From Neobacillus mesonae (lineage in GTDB: Bacteria; Bacillota; Bacilli; Bacillales; Cytobacillaceae): 64,000 nucleotides of DNA. Positions 8,002-18,164 of the stretch are shown piece by piece. The DNA is taken from the NCBI RefSeq assembly GCF_001636315.1, contig NZ_KV440949.1, forward strand, positions 1,907,203 through 1,971,202. The letters run 5' to 3'. Position numbers and translations under genes: made by a program. The notes under the pieces were generated by a model that was not told the DNA's origin, ran no database searches, and was given only the letters and a program-made list of their open reading frames with translations. Numbering within the stretch: position 1 is the first letter of the stretch; each line of letters starts with the position of its first letter.

Positions 8002-9285
8002 TTATGCTGTTTTTTGCATAGATTGAAGGTATTTGGTCTTTTGGAGTGTGTCGAAGCGGCCTTCCCATTTGGACATGACGACGGTCGCAAGTGCGTTGCC
8101 GATGACATTTACAACGGTACGGGCCATGTCGAGCAGACGGTCGATTCCGGCGATGAAAGCAAGGCCTTCAAGCGGGATGCCAACCGTTCCCAAGGTTGCC
8201 AACAGGACAACAAAGGATACTCCCGGTACACCAGCAATTCCTTTCGATGTAATCATTAACACTAATACCAATGTGATTTGCTGTGAAATACTTAAATCAA
8301 TACCGTACAGCTGCGCGATAAAAATCGCTGCAAGCGCTTGGTACAATGTCGAGCCGTCAAGGTTGAACGAATAGCCCGTTGGAACGACAAACGAGACAAT
8401 ATCTCTCGGGCAGCCGAACCTTTGCATTTTTTCAATGATCTTTGGCAATACGGTCTCGGAGCTAGAAGTCGAATAGGCTAAAATCAGCTCATCCTTTAAC
8501 ACCTTGACAAGTTGAAAAATATTGACGCCAGCCCATTTTGCAATGCTTCCTAGAACAATAACGATAAAAAATAACATCGTAGCATACACAAGAATCATTA
8601 ATTTTCCAAGCGGAATTAACGATGCCACACCAAATTTTGAAACAGCGACACCCATTAAGCCAAACACACCAAACGGAGCAAACTTCATGATCAGGTTCGT
8701 CACCCAGAACATTGCGCTTGCCACGCCTTCAAAAAATGCAAGGACTGGCTTTCCTTTTTCACCAATCGCAGCTACTCCTAAACCGAAGAGTACGGAGAAG
8801 AAGATAATGGATAGCATATTGCCAGCAGCCATTGCCTCAATTACATTTTTCGGAACAATCCCGACAATAATATCCATCATCCCGTTGTGCTGCACTTGTT
8901 CCGTTGTTTGCACGTACTGGTCAATATTCCCTTTGGTTAGTGAAGACATGTCCACCCCTTCACCAGGTTTAAAAATATTCGCCGCCATCAAGCCGATAAC
9001 GATTGCAATCGTAGTTACGATTTCAAAGTAAATTAGCGTTTTCCCGCCAAGCTTCCCTAATTGCTTGATGTCACCTGTTCCCGCAACACCAATAATCAAT
9101 GTGGAGATAATAATAGGGACAACAATCATTTTAATCATATTAAGAAAAATGGTACCTAGCGGCTGCAAGTACGTTTCCACCGCTGGATTCCCGTAAAATA
9201 CTGCACCGACAATAATCCCTAGAATTAAGCCTGCAAGAATTTGAACTGCCAATGAAACTTTAAACGCTTTCATTTTGGATTTCAT
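8002..9285 (-). CDS. gltT: Glutamate/aspartate:cation symporter GltT
   Basis: 427-residue DAACS-family symporter of the inner membrane for uptake of glutamate and aspartate with protons or sodium. It shows the family's serine-rich reentrant loop (AYSTSSSETVLPKI), the substrate motif SFNLDGSTLYQALAAIF and the C-terminal AGIDRLLDMARTVVNVIGN. Close resemblance to B. subtilis GltT as I remember it (KMIVVPIIISTLIIGVAGTGD; FGLGVAAIGEKGKPVL). It lies downstream of GlnKL, which regulate glutamine use in B. subtilis. An 18-bp perfect palindrome sits in its leader at 9314-9331. Confidence 0.9.
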   Translation of the reverse strand: MKSKMKAFKVSLAVQILAGLILGIIVGAVFYGNPAVETYLQPLGTIFLNMIKMIVVPIIISTLIIGVAGTGDIKQLGKLGGKTLIYFEIVTTIAIVIGLMAANIFKPGEGVDMSSLTKGNIDQYVQTTEQVQHNGMMDIIVGIVPKNVIEAMAAGNMLSIIFFSVLFGLGVAAIGEKGKPVLAFFEGVASAMFWVTNLIMKFAPFGVFGLMGVAVSKFGVASLIPLGKLMILVYATMLFFIVIVLGSIAKWAGVNIFQLVKVLKDELILAYSTSSSETVLPKIIEKMQRFGCPRDIVSFVVPTGYSFNLDGSTLYQALAAIFIAQLYGIDLSISQQITLVLVLMITSKGIAGVPGVSFVVLLATLGTVGIPLEGLAFIAGIDRLLDMARTVVNVIGNALATVVMSKWEGRFDTLQKTKYLQSMQKTA

Positions 9286-9313
9286 CTATAAGGTCACCCC
9301 TCTATCAAACTTT

Positions 9314-9331
9314 CTAACCCCTAGGGGTTAG
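9314..9331. promoter_or_regulatory. Perfect 18-bp palindrome upstream of gltT
   Basis: CTAACCCCTAGGGGTTAG reads the same on both strands and lies 29 bp before the gltT start. It lacks a T-run on either side, so it looks like an operator rather than a terminator. The binding protein is unknown; it does not match the direct-repeat site reported for GlnL. Confidence 0.5.
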
Positions 9332-9411
9332 TATTTTAGATTAATATAAAGGCAACCTATAAAATCCTACACAATCCGACATTTATTTTCGAAAAAATTT
9401 TTGTTTTAGAC

Positions 9412-9840
9412 GCTGGCGTATAGCTGCATTGACCATTTTGGTGGGTTTTTATCTTTTTTTGGCAATTAAGCCCACTTGCATTTACCTTTTTCATAGAGCT
9501 TCCTCTTTTTCGGGCAATGCACCCCACTCTCATCGACCTTTTTCATAGAGTTCCCTCTTTTTTGGGCAATGCAACCCACTCTCATTTACCTTTTTCATAG
9601 AGTTCCCTCTTTTTCGGGCAATGCAACCCGCTTGCATTTACCTTTTTCATTGAGTTTCCTCTTTTTTAGGCAATGCAACCCACTTTCATTTACCTTTTTC
9701 AAAGAGTTTCCTCCTTTTTGGGCAATGCAACCCGCTTGCATTTACCTCTTTTATAGAGTATCCTGCTTTCGGGCAATGCAACCAGCTCTCATTGACCATT
9801 TTAGAAGAGTGCTCTCTTTTTCGGGCAATACAAACCCCAC
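9412..9840. repeat. Tandem array, eight copies, 52-bp period
   Basis: The core GGGCAATGCAACCC recurs at 9460 (degenerate), 9512, 9564, 9616, 9668, 9720, 9771 and 9823: 52 bp apart except one step of 51. The unit also has TTTACCTTTTTCATAGAG. Some units contain the dyad AATGCAA/TTGCATT. It separates glnL from gltT. Confidence 0.95.
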
Positions 9841-9855
9841 CCGAAGAAAATTTTT

Positions 9856-10749
9856 TCAACCTCTATATTTTTCTAACGTTTCCAAATACAGCACCTGGAG
9901 AAATTTACGGATGTTGATTTTGATTTTCGGCGGGTTCTGGCGTTCATCGCGGATATAGACCATGTACGTCCTTACCTCTTGAAAGTCAAAATAGCGCGGT
10001 GCAAAATATTCAAACGCCTCGTTCGTAAAATCGATCGCCCCCAGAGACGCTAAATTATTGATGGCGCTTAGAATCGTCCGGCGAATCCGTTGCTCGATGG
10101 CCTTGCATTCCTTTTTCATATCAGCATGGCGGACCTTTCTTCTAGCCCCGGCCGCTTCATATAAATCCTTTAATGGCGGCAGCTGCACAGGCCTGTCGCT
10201 CATCTCAATCAAAAATTCAATAATCGCCGTGATATCCTCGCTTCCAGCTTCCCCGACTACACCCATTTGGTTGAGAATCGAAAGAACGATATCCTTCACC
10301 GATTGCCGGTTGCGAGTCGGCGGATTCTGCGTGAGACCGATCTGCTCCAATGATTGTCGGATCGTTTGCAAGGAATCCTTCAGCCGCGCCTGCTCAGCGG
10401 TTCTTTTTAAAATACTTTCGACTTCGACGCGGTTGATCGGCTTGTGGATGAAAAACTCGACACCCTTTTCGTACGCCTCCCCGACCATTTCCTTATTAAC
10501 AATCTGCGAAATCATAATAAATTGGCCGGAAAAACCTTTCCGCCGGAGCTGCTCCATCGCCTCAATCCCGTCCATTTCCGGCATTAAACAATCAATCAGT
10601 ACGATGTCCGGGCTTAAGCTCATGACGGACGAAAGCGCATCGCTGCCATTTTCGGCCTCTCCAATTACCATGCCAAGCTGGCTGTCGCTGATAATTTTTT
10701 TCAGCATCGTCCGGCAAACCTTATCATCATCTACGATAAAATAACGCAA
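9856..10749 (-). CDS. glnL: Response regulator GlnL (YcbB type)
   Basis: 297-residue response regulator, cytoplasmic. The receiver domain has the acidic pair Asp7-Asp8 (YFIVDDDK), phospho-acceptor Asp53 (VLIDCLMPEMDG) and FIHKPIN with the conserved Lys. The C-terminal half is the YcbB domain (MKKECKAIEQRIRRTILSAINNLASLG), seen in B. subtilis GlnL, which regulates glutamine uptake and glutaminase genes. The TTG start at 10749 is preceded by GAGGGG and follows the glnK stop by 2 bp, so the pair is one operon. The longer frame would overlap glnK. Confidence 0.88.
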   Translation of the reverse strand: MRYFIVDDDKVCRTMLKKIISDSQLGMVIGEAENGSDALSSVMSLSPDIVLIDCLMPEMDGIEAMEQLRRKGFSGQFIMISQIVNKEMVGEAYEKGVEFFIHKPINRVEVESILKRTAEQARLKDSLQTIRQSLEQIGLTQNPPTRNRQSVKDIVLSILNQMGVVGEAGSEDITAIIEFLIEMSDRPVQLPPLKDLYEAAGARRKVRHADMKKECKAIEQRIRRTILSAINNLASLGAIDFTNEAFEYFAPRYFDFQEVRTYMVYIRDERQNPPKIKINIRKFLQVLYLETLEKYRG

Positions 10750-10751
10750 CG

Positions 10752-12008
10752 CTATTCCCCTCGCTTTCGTATGGTGTTCACTGGCAGGCACACTTGAAAA
10801 ATCGTCCCGGTGTCCGGCGTTTCAATTTCAATCCGCCCCTGAAACGCCTGCACAATGTCAAGCACATGTGACAGGCCAATCCCCGTCGCCGCCACGCCTT
10901 TGTCATTAAACTTCGTGGTGTAGCCCGGCTCAAACACAATCGAAACATCCTCATCAGGAATACCCACGCCTGTATCTTTTACGAAAAAACAAATCTCTCC
11001 TGATTCTTCCAATATATCAAACTGAATCTCGCCGCTGTCAGCAATCGCTTCGACGGCATTTGCAGTTAGGTTATTTAATAGCGCCAGCAGCGGAATCGGC
11101 TTGTCGGTTTTAAAATTAACCTCCTGCTTAACATGGAAAGTAATTGTTTTTTTTAACCGCTGGCTGTACCGCTCGTTCGCATGAACAGTGAGGTTGAGAA
11201 CATCCGACAGCGAAAAATCGAGATCTCTTTTTTGCTCAGTAACCTTTGTCAGACCCGATAATATTCGCTGGGAATCCTTTTTGACTTCATGGATTTCTTG
11301 CGCAATAAGAAGCGCTTGTTTTCCAAGGTCGTGGCTGTCCTGCTTTAACTTTCGATATAAATCATGGCTGGAAGCCGTAATTTGTTCAATGTGGTCAATT
11401 GATTTTTCTAAATAAAGGGTTTCAACATACAGCTCCGCCCCCACTCGGAGCATTTCTTCCACCCGTTTCTTTTGCTCGGAAATGATCATCGAGCCGTACA
11501 GCCCGATGGCAAAATAGCTCCGTAGCAAGGCCACACCGGCAAGGATGGCCCACTCCCTGAGGGTAAGATTTGCTTGAGATAGAAACTCATGCCGGATCAA
11601 ATCTTCCGCTCCGTTGCCGAAAAATTCAAACAAAGCGGCCCACGCGCCTAACAACAGCGGATAGGTTTTGTAGCGGTTGACCTCGATGAGATGAAGGCCA
11701 AGGGCAAAGATAAAATAAAACAGAAAGGCCGGCAAATGATTGATAAAGCTTTCGGCTAGCGGCATGATTTCAAACAGGAGATTCCATACCGACCTGAAAC
11801 ATACTACCGTCAGCCCGGTCACAATCCCCGTCCGGAGCACCGACACCGGGGGCCAAATAAGAATCAGTAGGAAAAAGGTAATGCTCCCCAGCCCAAAACG
11901 GAACAAATCCCCATCAAACGGAACCAGTTTCACCTCACCAGCCAGCGCCGTTAACAACGCCGTTACCATCACCACAACCCAATCACGCCGCAAAAAACGC
12001 TCACCCAC
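10752..12008 (-). CDS. glnK: Sensor histidine kinase GlnK (YcbA type)
   Basis: 418-residue membrane sensor kinase. About five to six membrane helices fill residues 10-180, then a coiled region with the phospho-acceptor stretch KQDSHDLGKQALLIAQEI, and an ATPase domain with N-box LNNLTANAVEAIADSG, G1 box VKDTGVGIPDED and G2 box ATGIGLSHVLDIV. It matches B. subtilis GlnK, which senses glutamine and signals to GlnL. GTG start at 12008 after GAGGGGGTGG. It is the first gene of the glnK-glnL pair. No glsA or glnT gene is in the window. Confidence 0.85.
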   Translation of the reverse strand: MGERFLRRDWVVVMVTALLTALAGEVKLVPFDGDLFRFGLGSITFFLLILIWPPVSVLRTGIVTGLTVVCFRSVWNLLFEIMPLAESFINHLPAFLFYFIFALGLHLIEVNRYKTYPLLLGAWAALFEFFGNGAEDLIRHEFLSQANLTLREWAILAGVALLRSYFAIGLYGSMIISEQKKRVEEMLRVGAELYVETLYLEKSIDHIEQITASSHDLYRKLKQDSHDLGKQALLIAQEIHEVKKDSQRILSGLTKVTEQKRDLDFSLSDVLNLTVHANERYSQRLKKTITFHVKQEVNFKTDKPIPLLALLNNLTANAVEAIADSGEIQFDILEESGEICFFVKDTGVGIPDEDVSIVFEPGYTTKFNDKGVAATGIGLSHVLDIVQAFQGRIEIETPDTGTIFQVCLPVNTIRKRGE

Positions 12009-12048
12009 AAAACCACCCCCTCTACCTTTTTTAATATACCAGAAAAAG

Positions 12049-12080
12049 ATGATGCATGGGGACGGTTCTTGTTATCATTC
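12049..12080. repeat. Conserved-loop hairpin element, degenerate
   Basis: ATGATGCA (12049-12056) followed by the 15-nt loop TGGGGACGGTTCTTG and a poorly matching right arm (TTATCATT). Orientation opposite to most copies. Confidence 0.6.
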
Positions 12081-12180
12081 GAACCTGTTACTTTTTTCCT
12101 AACTTTTAATATTTATCAAACCGTTTTCTTCCTCCACCCGTTTCCTACATTGAAAATATAAACTATTGGAGGGAAAAGGG

Positions 12181-12972
12181 ATGAAAAAAACGTTGTTGAT
12201 TGGCGCTCTCTTTTTGTTTATGTTTGCGGCGGCCGGGATATCGGTATACGCGAACATGGATCATTCAATGAAGCCAACATCTGCAAAGAACGATGGCGTG
12301 ATTAGAGTGTATGGACCAGGTGGGCCTCTGGGACCGATGAAGGAAGCTGCGGAAAAATTCACAGCCGAAACCGGAATAAAAGTGGTCGTGACGGCCGGAC
12401 CAGAATCGAATTGGATTGACAGCGCGAAACAAGATGCAGACATCATTTACGGCGGATCGGAGTACATGCTGCGCAGCTTTATGCTCAGCAATCCAGGAAT
12501 GATCAATGAAAAATCACTGACAGAATTATATCCACGGGCCGCAGGGATTTTGGTACGAAAAGGGAATCCGAAAAAAATTCATTCGCTTGAAGATTTAACA
12601 AAGAGCGGGGTAAAAATTGTGGATGTCAATGGCGCTGGGCAGCTCGGATTATGGGAGGACTTGGCAGGGAGAAAGGGACTCATCGGCGGAATCAGCAAAA
12701 ACATTGATATTTCTGTAAAGTCTAGTGCGGAAGCGATTGAGTTATGGAAATCCAATTCGAAGCTCGACGCGTGGATTACATATGAATCTTGGCACTATAG
12801 ACTTACGGATGTCACCGATCTAGTCGAACTGCCGGAAGCAGAAAAACTATACAGAGGTACCCCAATTGCCCTGGCCACCATCACGGACAATAAAAAAGAA
12901 GCCCAACAATTTGTCGATTTCCTAAAAACCGAAGCATCTCACCAAGTATTCCAAAAATGGGGATGGAAATAG
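12181..12972 (+). CDS. Extracellular substrate-binding protein, AcfC-like
   Basis: 263 residues with a signal peptide (MKKTLLIGALFLFMFAAAG) and a periplasmic-binding-protein type II fold. VIRVYGPGGPLGPMKEAA, DADIIYGGSEYMLRSFM and YPRAAGILVRKGNPKKI match the accessory colonisation factor AcfC family, related to anion-binding (molybdate or sulfate type) proteins. No lipobox cysteine is obvious. ATG at 12181 follows GGAGGGAAAAGGG; the frame five codons longer starts inside this site. No permease or ATPase gene is adjacent, so the transport partner, if any, is elsewhere. Ligand not predictable. Confidence 0.78.
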   Translation: MKKTLLIGALFLFMFAAAGISVYANMDHSMKPTSAKNDGVIRVYGPGGPLGPMKEAAEKFTAETGIKVVVTAGPESNWIDSAKQDADIIYGGSEYMLRSFMLSNPGMINEKSLTELYPRAAGILVRKGNPKKIHSLEDLTKSGVKIVDVNGAGQLGLWEDLAGRKGLIGGISKNIDISVKSSAEAIELWKSNSKLDAWITYESWHYRLTDVTDLVELPEAEKLYRGTPIALATITDNKKEAQQFVDFLKTEASHQVFQKWGWK

Positions 12973-13005
12973 AAAACGGGCAAGTTTAAAAGTACCGATT
13001 AACAC

Positions 13006-13036
13006 AAAAACCTCAAGAATTTCCTTGAGGTTTTTT
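13006..13036 (+). terminator. Terminator after the AcfC-like gene
   Basis: AAACCTCAAG and CTTGAGGTTT flank a short loop, followed by TTTTTT. Confidence 0.9.
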
Positions 13037-13049
13037 ATGTTAAGGGCAT

Positions 13050-13705
13050 TATCTTCGGTTCTTTCTGGCAGTTTTGTCCTTCATCGGGCTTATGAAGGAC
13101 ATTCCGGACCTGGATCCCGCCTGTTTTGTCCTTCATCGACTCTATGAAGACCATTTTGGACTTGACCCACGCCTGTTTTGTCCTTCATCAGCCTTATGAA
13201 GACCATTTTGAAACTAGCTCCCGGCTATTTTGTCCTTCATCTGCCTTATGAAGACCATTTTGGACTTAACCCACGCCTGTTTTGTCCTTCATCGACCCTA
13301 TGAAGACCATTTTGGCCTTGACCCACGACTGTTTTGTCCTTCATCAGCCTTATGAAGACCATTTTGAACCTGGCTCCCGCCTATTTTGTCCTTCATCAGC
13401 CTTATGAAGACCATTTTGAACCTGGCTCACGCCTGTTTCGTCCTTCATCAAACTTATGAAGACCATTTTGGTCCTGGTTCCCGGCTATTTTGGCCTTCAT
13501 CGACCTTATGAAGACCATTTCCGACTTAACCCACGCCTGTTTTGTCCTTCATCGACCCTATGAAGACCATTTTGGCCTTGACCCACGACTGTTTTGTCCT
13601 TCATCGACCCTATGAAGACCATTTTAGCCTTGACCCACGCCTGTTTTGTCCTTCTCGACCCTATGAGGACCATTTTGGACCTGGCTCCCGCCTGTTTTGT
13701 CCTTA
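13050..13705. repeat. Tandem array, thirteen copies, 52-bp period, with internal dyad
   Basis: TTTTGTCCTTCAT recurs from 13072 to 13644 every 52 bp exactly, and once more at 13695 after a 1-bp deletion. In the best units TGTCCTTCAT and ATGAAGGACA form 10-bp arms around a 7-nt loop. The array lies between two convergent genes. Short frames across it are artefacts. The same unit family occurs again at 47640-47935. Confidence 0.95.
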
Positions 13706-13761
13706 AGATCTTTGAATGAAACACAAGAACCATCCAACCGTCCCCAAGCATCACTCGTTCT

Positions 13762-15852
13762 TCAAAATTTAAATCTTACACTAAAAGTGGTGCCTTCTGA
13801 TTCTGTTTGGATGTCAATTTGGGCGTGATGACGGGCTGCTATGGCGTAGCAGACTCCTAGTCCCAAGCCGGTGCCGTTATCTTTGGTCGTGAAGAAAGGG
13901 GTTCCTAATTTTTCAACAATTTCAGGCTTAATCCCCTCGCCTTGATCCTCTACCGCAAGAACCACGCAATGATCCTGATCTTTATAGGTTCTAATGGTTA
14001 AAATCTTCTCTGGGTCCATCGCTTCTAAACCATTTCGACATAGGTTGAGTAATAATTGCCGAATTTCATTTCGATTTAAAAGCAGCTCTGGGATCTCTTC
14101 TGTTTCGATTTTAATCGATTTATTTTGACTAGACGCATCAATCTTAATTAAGGGAGCTGTATCACGAATAATCGAATTTAAATCTAACATCTGTAAATCT
14201 GACGTCCTGGTATTCCCCATTGAAAGAAATTCTGTAATAATCGAATTTGCACGGTCCAATTCTTCAATCATTAAATCAAAATAATAATCTTGATTCCGAT
14301 ATTTTTCATCCTTTTTTAAAAACTGTAAAAACCCTCTTACTGTTGTCATCGGATTCCGAATCTCATGGCTGATTCCTGCCGCCATTTGCCCGATTAATTC
14401 TAGACTGGATAACCTTTTCAATTCCTTCGCATACTTCTTTTTTTCCGTAACGTTTTTAAAAAGACAACAGATTCCCTCATCAAATGGGTAAGCCACAACT
14501 TCGTGCCAATAATCATCAGAGGGTGAAGCAATTTCGAACTGTACTGGTATCCGCTCGACCATGGCCCGACAAAATTCTTTATACATGACTGTATCTACAG
14601 CTTCCGGGAAGACCTCCCAAATTTTCTTGCCAAATACATCCTTTGCGGTTTTCCCTTGTGGTAAATACTGATGTTCGTTAATGTAAATAAACTCCCATTC
14701 TTTATTCAACGCAAAGAATCCATCGGTAATACTTTCCATTACACTTGTCACTTTCTCATTCGCCGCCGCTAGTTCCTTTGTCCGGTCTTCTACCATATTT
14801 TCGAGCTGGTCCATATAGAGCAGGTTAGAGAACGTAGGAGCCGTAGCATCAACGATCGAATGAGCCAACTGAATCTGAGATGGTAGATAAGGGGCACCTT
14901 TTCCATCTATATTGATCACCGCTACGACCCCTAAAACCTCCCCCGTTGAAACTAATGGAATCATGAGTATATTCCTAACATTGAAACGCCGGTAAATCTC
15001 ACCCTCTAGGCTTTTGTCAGCAAAAACGTCGGGAATGAAGCACGCTTCTTTTGTTTTCATAACCTTTCGAATAACGGATCTTTCATATTTGTCGATTATT
15101 TTATTCATATAGGACCTCAGCCATTCTGCTTCTGTCCAATCCCTTTCATATCTTAACTTCGCTGATTTGATGGTTTTTTTGTCTACTGGGTCTAAAAGGT
15201 AGGCCACCATATATTGGCTGTCTAGAATTTTCTCTAGGTAAAAAAAACATTTATCAAGGCTTTCCTGTACCGAGGAGCACAATGATAAATCACGTGTCGC
15301 ATCTAGTAATAACTGTTTTTCGGCAATCAAGGTTTCCTTTTGTGTTAAAATTTTCGCATTTCGAATGGCGACTGCCGCCATATTCACATAAGCTTCCACA
15401 CTTTGAATTTCGGATTCGCTAAGGTCCATGGGAGTTCCATAGTCGAATAAAGAAACGAGTCCAAACAACTCTTGCTCATATGAGATTGGCAAGACTAATA
15501 AAGATCTAATTTTGAAGGCTTTGATTGATCTCAGATCTGGACGATGATCCTTCGAAGTATCTGGGATGTAAATCGTTTTTCTAGTTTCAATCACTTCTTT
15601 GAACAATAAATCTTTTTCAGGATCAATAACCAGTGAATCGAGCCTTACGCCATTTATGATCTCTGGTTTTCCTGCAAATCCTCTAAAAGTTCCATCTGCG
15701 TTCGGTAAAAAAATCCCCACCGAATGACACTGCACAATTTCATCCGATATTGCCGAGGTCACATACTGTAATACTTCACGCAATTCCAACCTTGTATTAA
15801 TAATTTTCGTTATATCCGCAAGCCGAGAGTATCTCGTTTGTTCCCTTACCAT
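13762..15852 (-). CDS. Soluble GAF-GAF-PAS sensor histidine kinase
   Basis: 696 residues, no membrane segments, so a cytoplasmic sensor. Domain order: GAF at about 20-165, GAF at about 190-345, a short coiled coil (350-372), PAS at about 370-470, HisKA with His496 in AAGISHEIRNPMTTVRGFL, and an ATPase domain with N-box LLLNLCRNGLEAM (600-612), VEDQGEGIKPE and DNGTGLGLGVC. The HisKA sequence resembles Bacillus sporulation-type kinases. No response regulator is adjacent, so it is an orphan kinase that could feed the Spo0A phosphorelay; this is inference. The signal is unknown. Confidence 0.8.
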   Translation of the reverse strand: MVREQTRYSRLADITKIINTRLELREVLQYVTSAISDEIVQCHSVGIFLPNADGTFRGFAGKPEIINGVRLDSLVIDPEKDLLFKEVIETRKTIYIPDTSKDHRPDLRSIKAFKIRSLLVLPISYEQELFGLVSLFDYGTPMDLSESEIQSVEAYVNMAAVAIRNAKILTQKETLIAEKQLLLDATRDLSLCSSVQESLDKCFFYLEKILDSQYMVAYLLDPVDKKTIKSAKLRYERDWTEAEWLRSYMNKIIDKYERSVIRKVMKTKEACFIPDVFADKSLEGEIYRRFNVRNILMIPLVSTGEVLGVVAVINIDGKGAPYLPSQIQLAHSIVDATAPTFSNLLYMDQLENMVEDRTKELAAANEKVTSVMESITDGFFALNKEWEFIYINEHQYLPQGKTAKDVFGKKIWEVFPEAVDTVMYKEFCRAMVERIPVQFEIASPSDDYWHEVVAYPFDEGICCLFKNVTEKKKYAKELKRLSSLELIGQMAAGISHEIRNPMTTVRGFLQFLKKDEKYRNQDYYFDLMIEELDRANSIITEFLSMGNTRTSDLQMLDLNSIIRDTAPLIKIDASSQNKSIKIETEEIPELLLNRNEIRQLLLNLCRNGLEAMDPEKILTIRTYKDQDHCVVLAVEDQGEGIKPEIVEKLGTPFFTTKDNGTGLGLGVCYAIAARHHAQIDIQTESEGTTFSVRFKF

Positions 15853-16522
15853 TCACACGGTCTCCTAACATGTACAAAATAAATGTCATATATTCTTGAT
15901 AAATTCTCTTTTACCTATCATTTTACATAAAATTTCATACAAGGAATGGAGAATTTTACGAAAAAGTGTTATTCGTTAAAAAATAAATAGAGGGCGCTTA
16001 AAAACAAGTTTTAGATGCCACAATGAACTGTATGATTATATCAAAATACCTAGAGCGTGGATTTTTAGGGAAAAAGCACGCCTTACTAAATGAAACAGCA
16101 ATAGACACCCGAAGAAGGATGTCTGAATTGTTTCCTATTCCCCTATGACTCTTTAAGTTTATTCCTTAATGTTTCTTTTTACTGCATATTTCGTCTTCTA
16201 ATTTATTCTACCCGAAACTATTAATTTCCTTTATTAAAATATAAGGTCGCTGGAAAATTCAAATACTAGACCCAATAGGAAGGAAAAGAATCGTCCCCAT
16301 GCACCAAAAAATATTTTGCCGTTATGTATCTACGTTTTGTCCTTTATTCCCCTAATTCTAGTGGTGCCAGTCACGCAAGCGAGTAAGCCAATATTCCTAT
16401 TTTGTGCAATAAAAATAAGAGTTTAGATGGTATTATTTTTTTAATTTTCAGTATTTTATTCACTTCCTGCAAACTGGTTTATAAGTTAATATTTGTATAA
16501 ATAAGGGTATAGGAGGTTTTTT
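15853..16522. other. Long intergenic region between divergent genes
   Basis: About 670 bp. It holds a weak dyad CAAT..ACACCC/GGATGTCT..ATTG at about 16099-16131 and a degenerate conserved-loop element (GAATCGTCCCCATGCACC) at about 16288-16305. No convincing gene, promoter or structured RNA was identified. Confidence 0.5.
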
Positions 16523-17920
16523 ATGGTTAAGTTTCCTACTAAAATTCTTGCTGCTACTTTGGCTATTTCTTTGGCAGGCGGCAGCCTTGTACTAGCTTGT
16601 GAGGATGGACAGAAGAGTTATATTGAAGCGGGCGAATCTGCATTTGGCGGTGTGCCGCAAGTAGAAGGTTCTAAGAACTTTCAGCATTTAAAAGAGACAG
16701 CTGCGGTTCCTTTAAAAGACATAAAAGGAGCTCCTGCAACAACTGCTGACGTGTATGCCTATAAGGGATATGCTTATCTTGGAACTCATAGAGGGCAAAT
16801 GACCAACGAGGGCGTCCGTATTTTTGACATGAAAGACCCTTCAAATCCAAAGGAAGTCGCTGTCATTGCAAATGATATTCCTGGAACATGGCAGGAGAAA
16901 GTCATTGTCCAATCCGTCAGTACCCCTTCTTTTAAGGGAGATCTCGCTGCAGTCAGCGTCCAAAGGGTAGATAAAGAACGATACGGATATGAAGGAGAAA
17001 CCTCCGACAATGGCGGCGTTGTCCTATATGATGTTACAAATCCGAAAAAGCCAAAGAAACTTGGATTTTGGAAGACCCCAACTGAACTTCCGACTGGAAC
17101 CCATGAAATGTGGCTGACAGAACAAAACAATAGGGTTCTATTGCTTGCAACTAACTACCAGGCCCACAGATATAAGGACCAAGGCGTAAAGGTCCATGAC
17201 TTTTCTATTGTAGATGTATCAAATCCTTCAGAGCCAAAAGAACTGGCAAATTGGGACCCAACTGTGATTGGCGATGGCTTTAACGGTGATTATACCTTTA
17301 AAGATGAAAAAGGTGCCTCTAGGACTGCCTTTTTGCATAGTATTATTGCAGACGAGACAGGCAAAACCGCCTACCTATCCTATTGGGATTTAGGAACAAT
17401 CATACTTAACATCGAGGATCCGGAAAATCCAAAATTCCTAGGACGTACAAAATTTGAGAGAAATGTTCAGGGAGCCGCACATTCCGCAGCTCTTGCACAA
17501 GGAGGAAATGTTTTAATTGAAACGAGGGAAGTATTCAATCCTGATCCTCATGACCCTGGATTCGAAAGAGGCTGGGGATATGTACGCATCTATGATATCA
17601 AAGATAAAAGCAACCCAGTGTTACTAAGCACCTTCAGGACGGTAAATTCGGCCGTGCAAATCAAAGCAGGAGAACGTAAAACTGGTACGTATACCGTACA
17701 TGATCCAAAGGTGAGAGGGAATACGCTTTACCTTTCCCACTATTCCGATGGTATCCGAATGGTGGACATCACGGATCCTGCCAATCCTACAGAAGTTGGA
17801 TCATATGTTTCCGATAAAGCAAATGTATGGGGAGTATTTGTCGATAAGAACTATATACTGGCTTCAGATATGGGGCAGGGATTAAAAGTGCTTCAAAAAG
17901 TTGGTACAGGCTCCCGATAA
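16523..17920 (+). CDS. LVIVD-repeat lipoprotein (beta-propeller)
   Basis: 465 residues. The signal peptide ends in lipobox LVLAC with Cys26 as lipidation site, so the protein is anchored outside the membrane. It carries several LVIVD-type repeats: GVRIFDMKDPSNPKEVAVI, GVVLYDVTNPKKPKKLGFW, FSIVDVSNPSEPKELANW, GTIILNIEDPENPKFLGR and IRMVDITDPANPTEVGSY, which build a beta-propeller likely used in binding. Start follows AGGAGG at good spacing. It stands alone. Ligand unknown. Confidence 0.85.
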   Translation: MVKFPTKILAATLAISLAGGSLVLACEDGQKSYIEAGESAFGGVPQVEGSKNFQHLKETAAVPLKDIKGAPATTADVYAYKGYAYLGTHRGQMTNEGVRIFDMKDPSNPKEVAVIANDIPGTWQEKVIVQSVSTPSFKGDLAAVSVQRVDKERYGYEGETSDNGGVVLYDVTNPKKPKKLGFWKTPTELPTGTHEMWLTEQNNRVLLLATNYQAHRYKDQGVKVHDFSIVDVSNPSEPKELANWDPTVIGDGFNGDYTFKDEKGASRTAFLHSIIADETGKTAYLSYWDLGTIILNIEDPENPKFLGRTKFERNVQGAAHSAALAQGGNVLIETREVFNPDPHDPGFERGWGYVRIYDIKDKSNPVLLSTFRTVNSAVQIKAGERKTGTYTVHDPKVRGNTLYLSHYSDGIRMVDITDPANPTEVGSYVSDKANVWGVFVDKNYILASDMGQGLKVLQKVGTGSR

Positions 17921-17939
17921 AAACAAAATTTCACCTTCA

Positions 17940-17985
17940 AAAAGCAGTTCATCCTTCAAGATTTAAGGTTGCACTGCTTTTTTTT
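17940..17985 (+). terminator. Terminator after the LVIVD gene
   Basis: AAAGCAGT and ACTGCTTT flank a 24-nt loop, followed by a run of T. Confidence 0.75.
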
Positions 17986-18164
17986 TCACTGCTGAATGTA
18001 AAATAATCGATTTTTCTTAGAGTTAGAAAACCACGCTGCTTTGCATTATCCAATCAAAACAAACTCGTATCCCCCCTTTTTTACATCCTTCGAAAATCAT
18101 CAAATGAAACAGAAGGACCACCACCACGGCTTCATATATTTTCCCTTATGTGGGTATAACACTA

